Source: Acholoe squamosa
Lineage: Eukaryota > Annelida > Polychaeta > Phyllodocida > Polynoidae
Reading direction: 5' to 3'
Assembly: GCA_949317995.1 (NCBI GenBank)
Contig: OX439036.1
Location: 89,627,920-89,691,919, forward strand
DNA length: 64,000 nucleotides
Program-made: the position numbers and the translations under genes
Shown: positions 37,061-49,462 of the stretch, piece after piece
Numbering within the stretch: position 1 is the stretch's first letter
Layout of the letters: every line of letters begins with the position of its first letter
The notes under the pieces: generated by a model
Told to the model about the DNA's origin: nothing
What the model saw: only the letters and a program-made list of their open reading frames with translations
Database searches by the model: none

Positions 37061-38021
37061 AGGTACTGCGTTCTGACATAATTCATGTCCTATCAAGTTC
37101 GCTGCAAAGGTATCTTTTTCCTTAAGAAATGTATGGAGGTTAATTGGGACAAGCTTTTTTTTTCTTTTCAACGATAATTGGTTCTAACAGGTTTCGTTCC
37201 AGGGGAATTTCACTGTATATATAAGAACAACTTAAAACTCTTCCTTTCTTTTTTTCATACCTTTTTATTCCAGAAAATCTCTAGCAGTAGTAAATCGTAA
37301 AACCAGGTCGTGCAGCCCATCACAGAGTCTTTCATCTCTCTCTGTCACTTATAAAGTCCAATCAAAGTTTACACAATCCTCTTTCACCTCTTTTTTTCTG
37401 AAGTATGTCGCTCCTCTCTACTCTAATTAGAACCCCTACTACCCCTTTTTCTTGACCTACCCTAAATGCTATTAAAACTATCTTTCCACTCCCTCCACTC
37501 TATTTTCTACAATATGGATCACAGGGCGCAGATGTTCAATGTCTTTTTGTTCAGAAATGTCACAGTTCTCAGTCATCCGCATGTACAGTTCAAATGTAGC
37601 ACCGCTTTAGTCCTCCATTACTGTACCTCCTGTCTCCTTTATCAATGGCTTAAAAATAAACTATACTATAAACTGTAAGACCAGCTAGTACACTAAATGT
37701 CTGACCGCCTGGAGATGTAGAATGTTTTTTTCTTGGTTTTATCTTGGTATTGTTCAGAGATAGCAAAGTTTCTTCACCTCTGCATGTACAGCTTGAGCTG
37801 CGGGACTTGTACTTAGGCTCTTTTTTACAACTAAGACTAAATTAAATGCCTCCTAGCACTCATACTTTCATCAACGAAATCTTGTCCTTCCTTTATTGTC
37901 AGTCTGCTGAAAGGACTATCCTGTTCATCCTTTTCTGGCCTTTCGTCATAACTTACATCAGGCTACCTATAATTATCTCTGCATAGCCGGACTTTTTCTC
38001 CCTTGTTCTGGTCCTTTGTCT
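37061..38021. other. Region downstream of the HECT gene
   Basis: Pyrimidine-rich on the plus strand. AATAAA in minus orientation occurs at 38,021-38,026, overlapping the stop codon of the HECT gene, and again at 37,892-37,897, the better-placed polyadenylation signal. TTTCACTGTATA at 37,207 looks like a mariner-type MITE end. No gene recognised. Confidence 0.4.
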
Positions 38022-38293
38022 TTATTCTCGGTCTTCTAAGTAGTCAGGACTGCTCTCCAACAGTGCTACTGTCATTCTCTCGGTGAAGGTTTGGTACGTG
38101 GGGCAGGGCAATCTCAGTCTTATCATCTTCTCACAAGTGCTGAAAGTGGGTAGCCCCAACTGGTCTCTGGTCCTCTTCCTAAGGAACTCCACTCTCAGAT
38201 TTCTTTGGTTGATAGGCCTACTCATTTCTAGAGTGGGCATTCCCGTCATCGCCTCGTAGAACATGTTGACTGTGACAGGACCATTTTCTCCAC
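38022..38293 (-). CDS. HECT gene, last exon: catalytic C-lobe
   Basis: Encodes residues 621-710. The order FYEAMTGMP, NLRVEFL, LPTFSTC, YQTFTERMTVALL follows the C-lobe of HECT ligases, and Cys674 in FSTC sits where the ubiquitin-accepting cysteine is expected. The 3' splice site (TTAAAG/G at 38,294) lies inside one copy of a 101-bp tandem duplication (38,291-38,492), so a second copy of the acceptor exists 101 nt upstream; using it would shift the frame. The stop codon TAA overlaps an AATAAA. Confidence 0.85.
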
Positions 38294-41200
38294 CTTTAAT
38301 AGTCAATAGGAAATGTTGTTTTACCTATGGAACTGTACATTAACATTCTTGTCGAGAAATTCTGCTTTTAAGCAAAGTGTAATTAATAGTCAACCTTTAA
38401 AAGTCAATAGGAAATTTTGTTTTTACCTATGCAACTGTACATTGACATTGTTGTCAAGAACTTCTGCTTTTAGGCAAAGTGTAATTAATAGTCAATTCGG
38501 GACATTTACCTTACTCTTTTAATTTTTTTTCTCCGTATGAAAAGAATATTCTTCCCTATCCTTCCAAATAACTTATATCACAGACTTTTAATCTTTAATT
38601 TTCTCCCCAAAGGCTAATCAAGAAAAGATAAAGTTCCAACTTAACTTTGTAAAACAATAAAACAAGTTAAAGCTTTGCCAGAGTTCAGGGATTAGGTGGA
38701 GAGGGAAACATACACCTTATGTACACCTTAGGTACATCTTATGTGCACGTTAGGTACTGCCACGTACATTTCATCTACTTTGACGTACATGTGACGTACA
38801 TGTGACGTATACATGACGTACACGTTATGTACATGTTATGTACATGTTAGATACATCTTAATTACACGTCATGTACACCTTATTTGCTTTTCAGGTACTG
38901 TCATGTACATATATAAACTCCGAGGTACACGTTACGTACACGTTAAGTACACATTAGGTACAAGTTATGTACAAGTTATGTACACGTAATATACAGCAAA
39001 ATGTATGTCATTTAATTTCACTCACTTCTCAACTTACCTTCGCACTCTCGTATGTATCTCTTTAGCCACTCAACCGATTGGTCACAAGGGTCGCATTGGT
39101 CCACCTCCACTATCTCTCTGGCTGGCATCACCCTTAGTCGCTTGATGACATCTTCTGCTTTGATTTGCTCTGTCCGGGAACAGATGAAGCGGAACCCACT
39201 CTCATTCTTCTTTATGGCCTGGTGCATGTTTTCTAGTCCTGCCTCGAACCTGTAGAGCAAGTACTACTCAAATGTAACTCTTCTTCTATACTTTTTTTTC
39301 GAACCACATTACTTCTTCTCTTCAAATCCCTTTAGCTTAGAAACTAGTTGGCCAATTCTTAATCATAGACTCAACATCTTCCTTTCACTTCTCACTACCT
39401 CCTTCATTTTTTCATGTAAGAGTACCTACCTCTTGTATGCCGCTTCTTCCTTTCCTATCACCAATCTGAACAGTGCCCACTGACTTAACATCTTCTTGTC
39501 TTGGTCGAAGGTTTCTTCTGTTGATGTGCTTTCTTCTGCGGATAGGTCATCCAACATGTCTACCGAGTAGGCTGCTGCTGTTAGATGTGCGCTGTTCTCT
39601 GCGTTCTCCAACTGAAGGCGAAAATTATAAAATAATTCTCACACCCTTTTCCTTTTTTCCCTTACACTGTGAAAAACGTGTTTTAAAGGACTCACCAAAT
39701 TTCTCCACACCCAATTTTAAACACCTAAACACCTTAATTTTTTACATTTTTAGGTTTCAGAAAGTTGTCTACAACAAATGTCTTTAAGTGTTTAACACTT
39801 TTTGGTTAACCACCTTTACAAGTTCTATACACTAGTCTGTAATCGGGAAACCATTTTTTAACTGAAATACACTATGTGCATCAATTTCACTTACCCTTGA
39901 GATTTGCTCTGATTCATACACTGTTATATAGCCTTTGTGAAGGCACTCCCTTCTGTCTAGCAATCCAAGCAGACTGGGCAGGTTCTCGACACCCCTTGCT
40001 ACAACTATGGCCATGAAGTCCCCAATGAATGTCGGAGGCGGTCCGTTGACAGCCATCGAAAGTGCCACCGCAGCACCTAGGTCGTAGTATGTGTTCTTGG
40101 CCTCCTCTGCAAAAATTAAGTAGAAAACAGTTTTTTTTTCGTCACTGCCTTCTCATTTTCCTCTTGTCTTTCTTTTCTCCTTCATCATAATATTTTTACA
40201 ACATTTTTGGCAATTTTATTTCTATGAATTATCTTTGAATTTCTAGCAATTTAAACTTTTCCTTTGAATCAGGTAAATTATAGTAAGTGTTTCCAAAAAA
40301 TTGTGTTACTCATCACAGAAGTTCTTTTTACCTTCTTCCTTGTACACCAGTATTTGGTCACCTTTTCTTCCTTTGAAGACTGGCAGGTCCCCGCCCTCAG
40401 AAAGTACTCGGTAGAGGTATGCCCTCTGGCATCCCCCCTGGTCTATTCCCCCCGTACTTTTCTCTCCGTCTTCCCCCTCCTTTTTTCGTATGTCCACCAT
40501 CAAGTGTGAAGACAGGCTGTAGGGTCTCAACTGGTTTCGATTCTGGAATGACCTCCAAGGATAGTCCATGTTCGCGGCGATCAGGTTCTTGTAACTTCCT
40601 CGTTTTGCCATTTCTTGCCGTGCATCCCGCAACAGGCGGTCGACATCCCCCCTTTCATTTCTCTCCCCACGCACCTGGAAAGTTGAATTGCATTTTTTCA
40701 CTTAATCTCCACAGTCCCATCTCTTACTTAAAAAGACCTGGCCCATTGTGAGAAAGTCTGCATCCTTTGCCCCTTTCTATTCCCTCCTAGGGCCAGCAGG
40801 GGGCAGTCCCTCAGTTAAAGTGTGAAATATGTTTTTTTACCACAAATTTATTGGACATTAAATACGTGCTAATAAATGTGAGGTGCTAAACATCAGAAAA
40901 TCATTCCTTGAATATAAATATCGTTCAAAAATCACACACCAATTTTATGCACCTACTTCATGTTTTTCTTTTTAATATATTTCCATACTCTTTGAATACC
41001 GTGCCATAAATAAATCTAACAGGACATAAAGTCGTCATCTCTCATGGTCCCTTCTTCATCTATGTTTGCGGAATAACTTCTTTTCCACCTGTACACCTAA
41101 TTTCACCATTTTTTATGACTTTTTGGTCCTCGGAGATTTTTAGTCTAGGTTGTCAGCAGACTTCTCATTCAAACTGCACAGGCCTTAGGTTTAAGTTAAA

Positions 41201-44200
41201 CCATCAAGAAGTATTTCCCTTACCCCTAACCAGAGTATCCGCAGCCAGATGTCCCCATTGAACATTGCAGAAATCCTCAGGTGGTCGGGGGTTTCATCAT
41301 CCAGCATCACTATTCCACTTCTGATATCCTCTATTTCAAAGTAGCTGGTTGACCCTTTCAGAGTCTTGACAAAGTCCAGCACAGCCTGTAGAAAAAAAAA
41401 CATGGCATCATTAAGTTCGTGTTTCCCAAAAATAAAGCACCACAGTCATATCTCCTTTTCACCTCCTTCTAGCTTTTTCTCTCCCAATATTTAAATGAGA
41501 CTATTTTCTATAATACATCACGTCATGTACAGTTTATGTACACTTCAGGTACACCTTATGTTCTGCTACGTACACGTTACGTACCCGTTATGTACTGCCA
41601 CGTACACGTTACGTACACCTTACGTACTGCGACGTACACGTTACGTACACGTTACGTACTGCGACGTACACGTTACGTACACCTTATATACTGCGACGTA
41701 CACCTTATGTACCCCTTCATTTCACTTTTTTTAACCCTTGTGTGCACCTTCTGTACTCCCACATATACGTCTAGTGAGACTCTTTTGTACTCATCCCCTA
41801 GTTCCCTCGTATTAATCCAGTTTAAGACCTGATTACTGTACATATACCTTCACTTTCTCCCGTGGGTCAAACAGTCTCTGTGCGCGGATGAACCCCTCTC
41901 CTATCATAGTTATGCTCCATGCTAGGTCATCCTCATCCGATTCTGGGATCACCATCAGCTCCTCCTCCTCATTTATCAGAAGAGGTTGCTGTACTACGTT
42001 GTTAATCTGTTGTATGGGTTGCTGTACTTGGTTGTTATCGAGGCCTACCGGTTCATGTTCTTGGTTGTCATTAGGCGCTACAGGAAACTGTACTTGGTTG
42101 TTATTCTGCACTGCTGGTTGCTGTATTTGGTTCTGAACTGGCAAAACTTGCTGGGGCAACAGGTTCTCGACCATGAGTAAAGGTTGATGTACCTGGTTGT
42201 TAACCTGCTCCCTAGGCAACGGCACCTCCAGTTGTCCTTGTACATCTCCTGTCTGTGGTATAGGAAAACGTACTTTACCTACCTTTTTTAAACTCAAATA
42301 ACCTTGTACACACATAAACTTTAGTTTTTCCCCCCACTCATCTTATGTTAGGTATTTTATCCTCCTGGCAAAGTACAAGTACAAATACCTTCTTCATAAA
42401 TTACTTATCTCTTTACTCTCAATGCATTCAAGGCCAACTTCGACTATATAGCTCACCCCATCGTAGTTCTTACCAGTTGTGTCGGTAGTACGAAGATTAG
42501 GTCTCCTCTTTCTATCCAGTCAAGGTTCACATCTCTCAGCCTGTTTCCTCTTCCCCTCTGTTTCAGTCGGAATCCCTCTACCCTCGGCCACTGCCTACGT
42601 ACGTACATTTTCCAGTCTTCATGGGTCCATCTGTTGTTTATCATTGCTCCTCCATTCGATCCCCTTCGGAAGTCATCTCTTGCCTTTCCTTCAAAATCAA
42701 AGTGACTATATTAACTAAGAGGAATTATCTTAACAAATCAAATGGGCCCGAAATGTTACACCTACAGATTCATATCGGTTCTATCGATTCTATATATGTG
42801 ACCCATCCTTACAAAATGGTTCGGAAGTCGCACATGCAAAATGTTCAGTTATTGGCATATTCTTTTGCAGCTCATCAAGAGCATTCATTTGGTACATAAC
42901 ACTTGCATATTTGAACCAGGTGGTCCTCTCTAGATCTTCTTTAGGAACATTTAGTCGGATCGATTAAAAAATGATTTAACTGAGATAATTCACATATTAA
43001 ACATTTAATAATCTATGAATCCTATATGATTCCTATGTTATTCTATATAACCATTAAAATTAGATCTATGTCTTTTGGGCATTTGGGACGTTAATTCAAT
43101 CTAGTAAGCAAGGATTCTGAAAGATATGTACCCATATGTAAGAAAATGCTAAAATATCAATTTTGAAAAATCTGATATTTTTGACACTGTACCACTTGAA
43201 AGGGCCATATCTTGGCTTCTATATGTGCGACTTCAGTACCACTTTGTTAGGATGGGTCACATATGCTTACCCAATCCCTCTGCATCCAGTTGCGGCAGCA
43301 TCAGGTTGAGGTTAGTCAACCTCGTCGTTTCCGGCCTTAAGCATATCACTTCTACTTCGATAGCTCCCCTGTTTGCGTTTCCTTGAAGAAAAGCAATTAA
43401 AAAATTAATTCCCTTCTGTTGACCAGCTTCCTTTTTTTTTTCATTCAGCTCAGTAAATTTCCTTTTTCCGAAGCCTTGAATTAATAACTTAAAACAGCTT
43501 TTAGAGTTAAATTTCCCTTTTATCCCGACAAATTTTAAAAATCTGTTCTAACATTCTTTCTTGTGCCAAAAGAAGGTTCGAACAAACACACATATCTTAA
43601 GTCCTCTTACATTCAGCATTACGTCTGGGTTACCTTCTCATAAAATGGAAACGTACGGGAAACACAAAGAATGCACCTAATAACATGAGCATCCAAAACA
43701 TCCTCTGCAGTCAAATTAGTTATAACATTTTGAGCCAACTTTTTCACTCCCACACATCATTGGTTTAAACATTCAGAGTGGCACTCAGCAGCAAGTGTGC
43801 ATAAGGGGTCATTGTACCTAAGGTGTGACTGTTCTGAAGCGTCAGTTTAAGTAAGGGGTGAGTGGTACTAAGGGTACAGTGGCTATCTGGGGTGAAAGTA
43901 CACTACCTGTCAGAGTACATAAGCAGTGACCTATTGCTTCCTGCTCTGAGAAGTATATCCTTTGTACAACGTTACACACAGCTTATCTTCAGCTTTCCTT
44001 ACCTTTTGTTCAGTGCCGTGCATCTTATGTTCCCCTAGGAACACGTCTTTTTTAACCTTTTGTACACGTGATGTACATCTTACGTACACGTTATATACAC
44101 ATTATGTAAACGTTATGTACAAGTTAGGTACACGTTATGTACACGTTAGGTACACGTTAGGTACACGTTAGGTACACGTTAGGTACACGTTAGGTACACG

Positions 44201-47200
44201 TTATGTACACGTTAGGTACACGTTAGGTACACGTGACGTACACGTTAGGTACACCTTATGTACACCTTAAGTACACCTTAGCTACACGTTACGTACACGT
44301 TATGTACATGTTACGTACACGTTATGTACACGTTATGTACACGTTATGTACACGTTATGTACACTTTATGTACACGTTAGGTACAAGTTAGGTACTGCGT
44401 CGTACGCGTTATGTACATGTTATGTACTGCGAGGTACACGTCATGTACATGTTACGTACACGTTATGTACACGTTATGTACACGTTACGTACACGTTATG
44501 TACACGTTATGTACACGTTATGTACACGTGACGTACACGTTATGTACACGTTAGGTACATGTTATTCAACGTTATGTACACGTTAGGTACACTTTATGGT
44601 ACACGTTATGTCCTGCTCGAACGCGTTATGTACATCTTATGTACTGTGAGGTACACGTTATGTATGTCTTATGTACACCTTATGTACACGTTAGGTACAC
44701 GTGACGTACACGTTAGGTACACCTTATGTACACGTTATGTACACGTTATGTACACGTTATGTACACGTTATGTACACGTGACGTACACGTTATGTACACG
44801 TTAGGTACATGTTATTCAACGTTATGTACACGTTATGTACACGTTAGGTACACGTTAGGTACACGTCATGTGCTGCTCGAACGCGTTATGACATCTTATG
44901 TACTGTGAGGTACATGTTATGTAAGTCTTATGTACACCTTATGTACACGTTAGGTACACGTGACGTACACGTTAGGTACAACTTATGTACACGTTATGTA
45001 CACGTTATGTACACGTTAGGTACACGTGATGTACACGTTAGGTACACCTTATGTACACCTTAAGTACACCTTAGCTACACATTATGTACACGTTATGTAC
45101 ATGTTATGTACACGTTATGTACATGTTACGTACACGTTATGTACACGTTATGTACACGTTATGTACACTTTATGTACACGTTAGGTACAAGTTAGGTACT
45201 GCGTCGTACGCGTTATGTACATGTTATGTACTGCGAGGTACACGTCATGTACATGTTACGTACACGTTATGTACACGTTATGTACACGTTATGTACACGT
45301 TAGGTACATGTTACATACACGTTATGTACACGTTATGTACACGTTATGTACACGTTATGTACACGTTATGTACACGTTAGGTACACGTTATGTACACGTT
45401 AGGTACACGTTAGGTACACGTTAGGTACACGTTAGGTACACGTTAGGTACACGTTATGTGCTGCTCGTACGCGTTATGTACATCTTATGTACTGTGAGGT
45501 ACACGTTATGTATGTCTTATGTACACCTTATGTACACGTTAGGTACACGTGACGTACACGTTAGGTACACCTTATGTACACGTTATGTAAACGTTATGTA
45601 CACGTTAGGTACACGTGACGTACACGTTATGTACACTTTATGTACACCTTAGGTACACGTTATGTGCACGTTATGTACACGTTATGTAAACGTTATGTAC
45701 ACGTTATGTGCTGCGTCGTACGCGTTATGTACATCTTATGTACTGCGAGGTACACGTTATGTATATCTTATGTACACCTTATGTACACGTTAGGTACACG
45801 TGACGTACACATTAGGTACACCTTATGTACACGTTATGTACACGTTATGTACACGTTAGGTACACGTGAGGTACACCTTATGTACACGTTATGTACACCT
45901 TAGGTACACGTTATGTGCACGTTATGTACACGTTATGTACAGGTTATGTACACCTTATGTACACCTTATGTACACTTTAGGTACATGTTATGTACACGTT
46001 AGGTACTGCTTCGTACGGGTTATGTACATGTTATGTACTGCGAGGTACACATTATGTACACGTTATGTACACGTTAGGTACACGTTATGTACACGTTAGG
46101 TACACGTGACGTACACGTTATGTACACGTTATGTACACCTTAGGTACACGTTATGTGCACGTTATGTACACGTTATGTACAGGTTATGTACACCTTATGT
46201 ACACCTTATGTACACTTTAGGTACATGTTATGTACACGTTAGGTACTGCTTCGTACGGGTTATGTACATGTTATGTACTGCGAGGTACACGTTATGTACA
46301 CATTATGTACACGTTAGGTACACGTTATGTACACGTTCTGTCTTACACCTAATGTACACGGTATGTACTATTGGTTAACCATGTACTATTATGTACACGT
46401 TCTCTCTTACACCTTAAGTACACGTTATGTACACGTTATGTACAAGTTATGTACACATTATGTACACGTTATGTACACGTTAGGTACACGTTATGTACAC
46501 GTTATGTGCACGTTAGGTACAAGTCACTGACCTACTTGAGGTTTCCCATAATACACTAGGTTCATGGAGGTTTCCTGCTAATTACCATAAGTAGGTCAGT
46601 GGTCTGACCAATCCCATTGGCCAGACCAGGTCATATGGTGACCACCTTATGGTAATTAGCATAAACCCTCCACCAAAAAAAGTCTATTATGGGAAACCTC
46701 AATAGACAGAATCTACATGAGAGGAAGACCGACGTACATGTTATGTACAAGTTTTGTGCTCTTTATGCACACATTATGTACAAGTCCTCTAAACCTTATG
46801 TACTGGGAGGTACACATTATCTACTATTTTTGTACTGCCATGTACCTGTTATGTACACGTTACGTACACATTATGTACATGCTATGTACACATTAGGTAC
46901 GTCTTATGTACATCTTAAGTACACATTAGGTACATGTTATGTACACCTTATGTACACGTTAGGTACATGTTATGTACATGTCAGGTACACCCACGTACAT
47001 TTCAGGTACACTCACGTACACCTGCCATGTACCCGTTATGTACACCTCACCTACACGTTATGTACACGTTACGTACACTTTAGGTAGACGTTATGTACAC
47101 ATGACGTACACTTTAGTTACATCGTATGTACGTCTCACGAAAAGAGCCATAAACCTTATGTAACAGTTTTGTACTCTTTATACACAACTTATGTACAAGT

Positions 47201-49462
47201 CAACTACTCCTTATCTTCTTTTCAACGTAGGCACTTGCCTAATTTTTAACTCTTCGTTCTATGCACTCTAGCTAGTCATCTATGGATAGATGTTGCGTAA
47301 CTCATTCACTTCCCTTTTTTAATCAAGTCTTTAGTTCGATTTAAAGCAAAGTTCTGGCCCTTCAAAGACCTGAAATTCAGCCTGTCCTTGTAACTGACTT
47401 GTTTTAACCCTTTCCCCGGTTCTTACTGCTGTTATCTAATGTTCAGTCAAATCTTGTTTTGAAACATGATTATTCAGCCTTTCACACTCGCACCTCTTTA
47501 GAGAACGTGCACGATCTGGCTCTTTCATATATTGTTTCTTACGAGGACTTAATTTGCACATAAAACAAAATACCCCACTTTCTATGACAGAAGTAGATAC
47601 TCTTCTAGGCTAAATGTACCGTAAGTGTAGGTTCATATCTCTTACGCCCAGTAAATCCTACCCTTCCTCCCTCTTCTTATCCCAGTTCAGATAAGGGGTG
47701 CATGGCTCCTACATAGTGGCTCGTTCTGCTTTTAACTTAAATTTATATACGGTCCTCTCAGATTAACACGGTCTCCAGACAGGGGCTACGTAAAGGGGAA
47801 AGAACCCCCCCCCCCCCCCCCACCTATAGATGCACCCAGGTGCTAGTACAGTGGTGGCCCTGGCTCGGGTTCCCCCAACCCGGGCAGCACTCCTACAGTG
47901 AAACTTGGTTATAACAAACTCCCTTATAACGAAATTTGGACATAACAAACAAAAATGCTTAGTCACAAACCTCTCTCATACTTTTCTATAGTAGAAAAAC
48001 TTGGTTATAACAAAGTACTTTAGCCATAAACCTGTTTATAACGAATTAATTTTGACCCCCAAATTGGGAAAATATGCACTAAATGATTTATTTATATCAA
48101 TATAACTTGTGTTCATGTCCCCAGATTAGGTATAGATGTCCTTAAACAGGCCTAAACACCTCTTAGATCTCAGCCACTGGTACAGGTGACAGGGTGAAGG
48201 GGGGGGATAGATGTCCTTAAACAGGCCTTAACACCTCTTAGATCTCGGCCACTGCTACAGGTGACAGGGTGAAGGGGGGGTAGATGTCCTTAAACAGGCC
48301 TTAACACCTCTTAGATCTCGGCCACTGCTACAGGTGATGGGGGGGGGGGGGGTAGATGTCCTTAAACAGGCCTAAACACCTCTTAGATCTCAGCCACTGG
48401 TACAGGTGATGGGGGGGGGGGGTAGATGTCCTTAAACCTTTCCAAAGGGCTGAACTTGCTTACAACGAAATTTGGTTATAACGAATTTTTTGAGCCTGTA
48501 ACAACTAGTTCGTTGTAACCAAGTTTTACTGTATCATACCTACTACCTAACACGTTCTGCCCTGCCTTATCTCTGTCAACTCTACGTGTGCACACACACG
48601 CCCAACCTATAAACCGATTTCAGTGTTACAGGTACACTTTAAAAAAATGTCATGTAAGGTTTCTGCCCTCCCCACAGAACCCTTTCCCTCCCTTCTTTTT
48701 CTTATCTTACCCATGTCATTCACAGCCTATATATTTTTTCAGAACTTTAATACCCTTCTGTTCTTTTCCTCCTATCATTTTCACGTTCCTTCTCCCGTAC
48801 ATACTTTCATCCTAACGCCGGTCTTGATCCTATACTCGGCCGTAAGGTGGGCCTCCAGGTGGACAATAAAGTTTTTAATAGGCCCCGGGGGGGGGGGCGG
48901 GGACTCCATATATATTCTATAGTGACCATGTGTCTACCTCACTGTTACCTGGGTATATGTGGAATATTTGATATATCTATACCCCTCTTGGCGGGATACC
49001 TCCCTTGTTTTCTCTATTTTTAAAAATTGCTCCCCTTTGATGGGAAACCCTATGAAAAAATGGCAAGAAAAAATTATCCCAACTCACACCTCCCTCTATT
49101 AATTGCCAGATTTCCATGAGTGGCCCCCCACCCCAGGATTCGGATTTTTCGTGTTTTCCCCAGGGTTTTTTGTCCATCGTGCATCACTTCATCGAATTTA
49201 TAGGAAATTGGGTCATTTACAGAAAAATAGGAACCACTCTACACCCCTAAAACCGAAATGGGGAGATAGGACTTTTTTGCCTTGGTTACTTCTTACAATA
49301 GACATGGGGACACCCCCTCAAGCCCCCCTTTCAGCCATATCTCTCAGTCGTCCGGTTATCTCGGCCTCTAAGGGGGTGGACTTATGAAATTGATTGGAAG
49401 GGAGGACAAGACTCTTCAGCTCTTTAGATAAAAAAAAACTCACCTTCAACCTCCACTTCCAT
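38022..49462 (-). CDS. HECT-domain E3 ubiquitin ligase, 10 exons, about 710 aa
   Basis: Transfers ubiquitin from an E2 to substrates through a catalytic cysteine. Exons on the minus strand, in order: 49,462-49,444 (tentative start), 43,381-43,271, 42,688-42,474, 42,252-41,848, 41,385-41,224, 40,674-40,332, 40,106-39,895, 39,611-39,430, 39,249-39,038, 38,293-38,022. All junctions are GT/AG, phases agree and the sum is 2,133 nt with one stop. Residues 44-115 resemble the N-terminal region of animal G2/M-phase-specific-like ligases (WPRVEGFRLKQRGRGNRLRD). Residues 116-225 are a Gln/Asn-rich linker. About 340-710 is the HECT domain: DQGGCQRAYLY, LPVFKGRKGD, a F-E-A-G-L segment and a C-lobe with LPTFSTCEK, Cys674. 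The C-terminus runs past the usual end as LESSPDYLEDRE. The 5' exon is the weak point. It is head-to-head with the FLYWCH-MULE gene. Confidence 0.85.
38291..38492. repeat. 101-bp tandem duplication across a splice acceptor
   Basis: AGTCAATAGGAAATGTTGTT at 38,301 recurs at 38,402 with few changes, and CAAAGTGTAATTAATAGTCAA ends both copies. It lies in the last intron of the HECT gene, touching the final exon. Confidence 0.8.
38705..38995 (+). repeat. 11-bp satellite array 3, in HECT intron 9
   Basis: Diverged GTACAC-type units, same orientation on the plus strand as arrays 1 and 2, hence antisense to the gene. Confidence 0.75.
39667..39812. mobile_element. Small TIR element in HECT intron 7
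   Basis: CACTGTGAAAAACGTGTTTT at the left, with AAAACGTGTTTTAAAG echoed in reverse by CTTTAAGTGTTTAACACTTT at the right. Its interior TAAACACCTAAACACC recalls the CACTG element at 17,626-18,521. Confidence 0.35.
41521..41790 (+). repeat. 11-bp satellite array 4, in HECT intron 4
   Basis: GTACAC-type units with interspersed CTGCGACGTACACG variants. Lies between exons at 41,385 and 41,848. Confidence 0.8.
42797..43261. mobile_element. TIR element with TGTGACCCATCC ends, in HECT intron 2
   Basis: TGTGACCCATCCTTACAAAA at the left end is matched in reverse at the right end (TTTGTTAGGATGGGTCACA), continuing inward through GAAGTCGCACAT. TATA borders the left end and TAT the right. Its right end lies 8 nt from the splice donor of HECT exon 2 (GT at 43,269-43,270). 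No coding capacity. Confidence 0.8.
44050..46525 (+). repeat. 11-bp satellite array 5, the main array, with higher-order repeats
   Basis: About 2.5 kb of GTACACGTTAT-type units in HECT intron 1. Non-satellite punctuation such as CTGCGTCGTACGCGTT and TACTGCGAGGTACACG recurs at intervals and marks higher-order repeats: 45,899-46,100 recurs almost exactly 240 bp later, and the AAGTACACCTTAGCTACAC landmark at 44,268 recurs 793 bp later at 45,061. Open frames of 60-98 codons are artefacts of the repeat. Confidence 0.95.
46535..46704. mobile_element. Hairpin MITE splitting the satellite array
   Basis: TTGAGGTTTCCCATAATA at the left and TATTATGGGAAACCTCAA at the right are perfect inverted repeats, and pairing continues through TAATTACCATAAG / CTTATGGTAATTA. 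It lies between array 5 and array 6, so it was inserted into a pre-existing satellite array. Confidence 0.8.
46725..47175 (+). repeat. 11-bp satellite array 6
   Basis: More diverged GTACAC-type units, same orientation, continuing array 5 beyond the hairpin MITE. Confidence 0.8.
47176..47893. other. Part of HECT intron 1 without recognised features
   Basis: Pyrimidine-rich sequence ending in a C-run at 47,805-47,821. No gene. Confidence 0.4.
47896..48531. mobile_element. Mariner/Tc1-type MITE
   Basis: CAGTGAAACTTGGTTATAAC at the left and TTGTAACCAAGTTTTACTG at the right, each bordered by TA (47,894-47,895 and 48,532-48,533). CAGTRAAACYTGGTTATAAC ends with TA duplications are characteristic of mariner-type MITEs in many animals. 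The interior holds a 70-75 bp minisatellite and no transposase. Confidence 0.8.
48133..48430. repeat. Minisatellite, four units of 70-75 bp, inside the MITE
   Basis: Units start TAGATGTCCTTAAACAGGCC at 48,133, 48,208, 48,281, 48,353 and, partly, 48,423. They shrink in length with the G-run at each junction. Confidence 0.9.
48882..49130. mobile_element. CCCGGGG-ended MITE, copy A
   Basis: The left end CCCCGGGGGGGGGGG...TCTATAGTGACCATGTG and the right end ATGAGTGGCCCCCCACCCC match the ends of the better-preserved copy at 52,130-52,576. Short and diverged. Confidence 0.5.

Noticed and set aside
35614-47163. Many plus-strand open frames of 60-132 codons with MYTLCTRYVHV-type repeats, which look like a repeat-protein family
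   Set aside because: They are forced by the 11-bp satellite: the unit has no stop on the plus strand and 33 bp gives the same 11-residue cycle in all three frames. No gene structure surrounds them.
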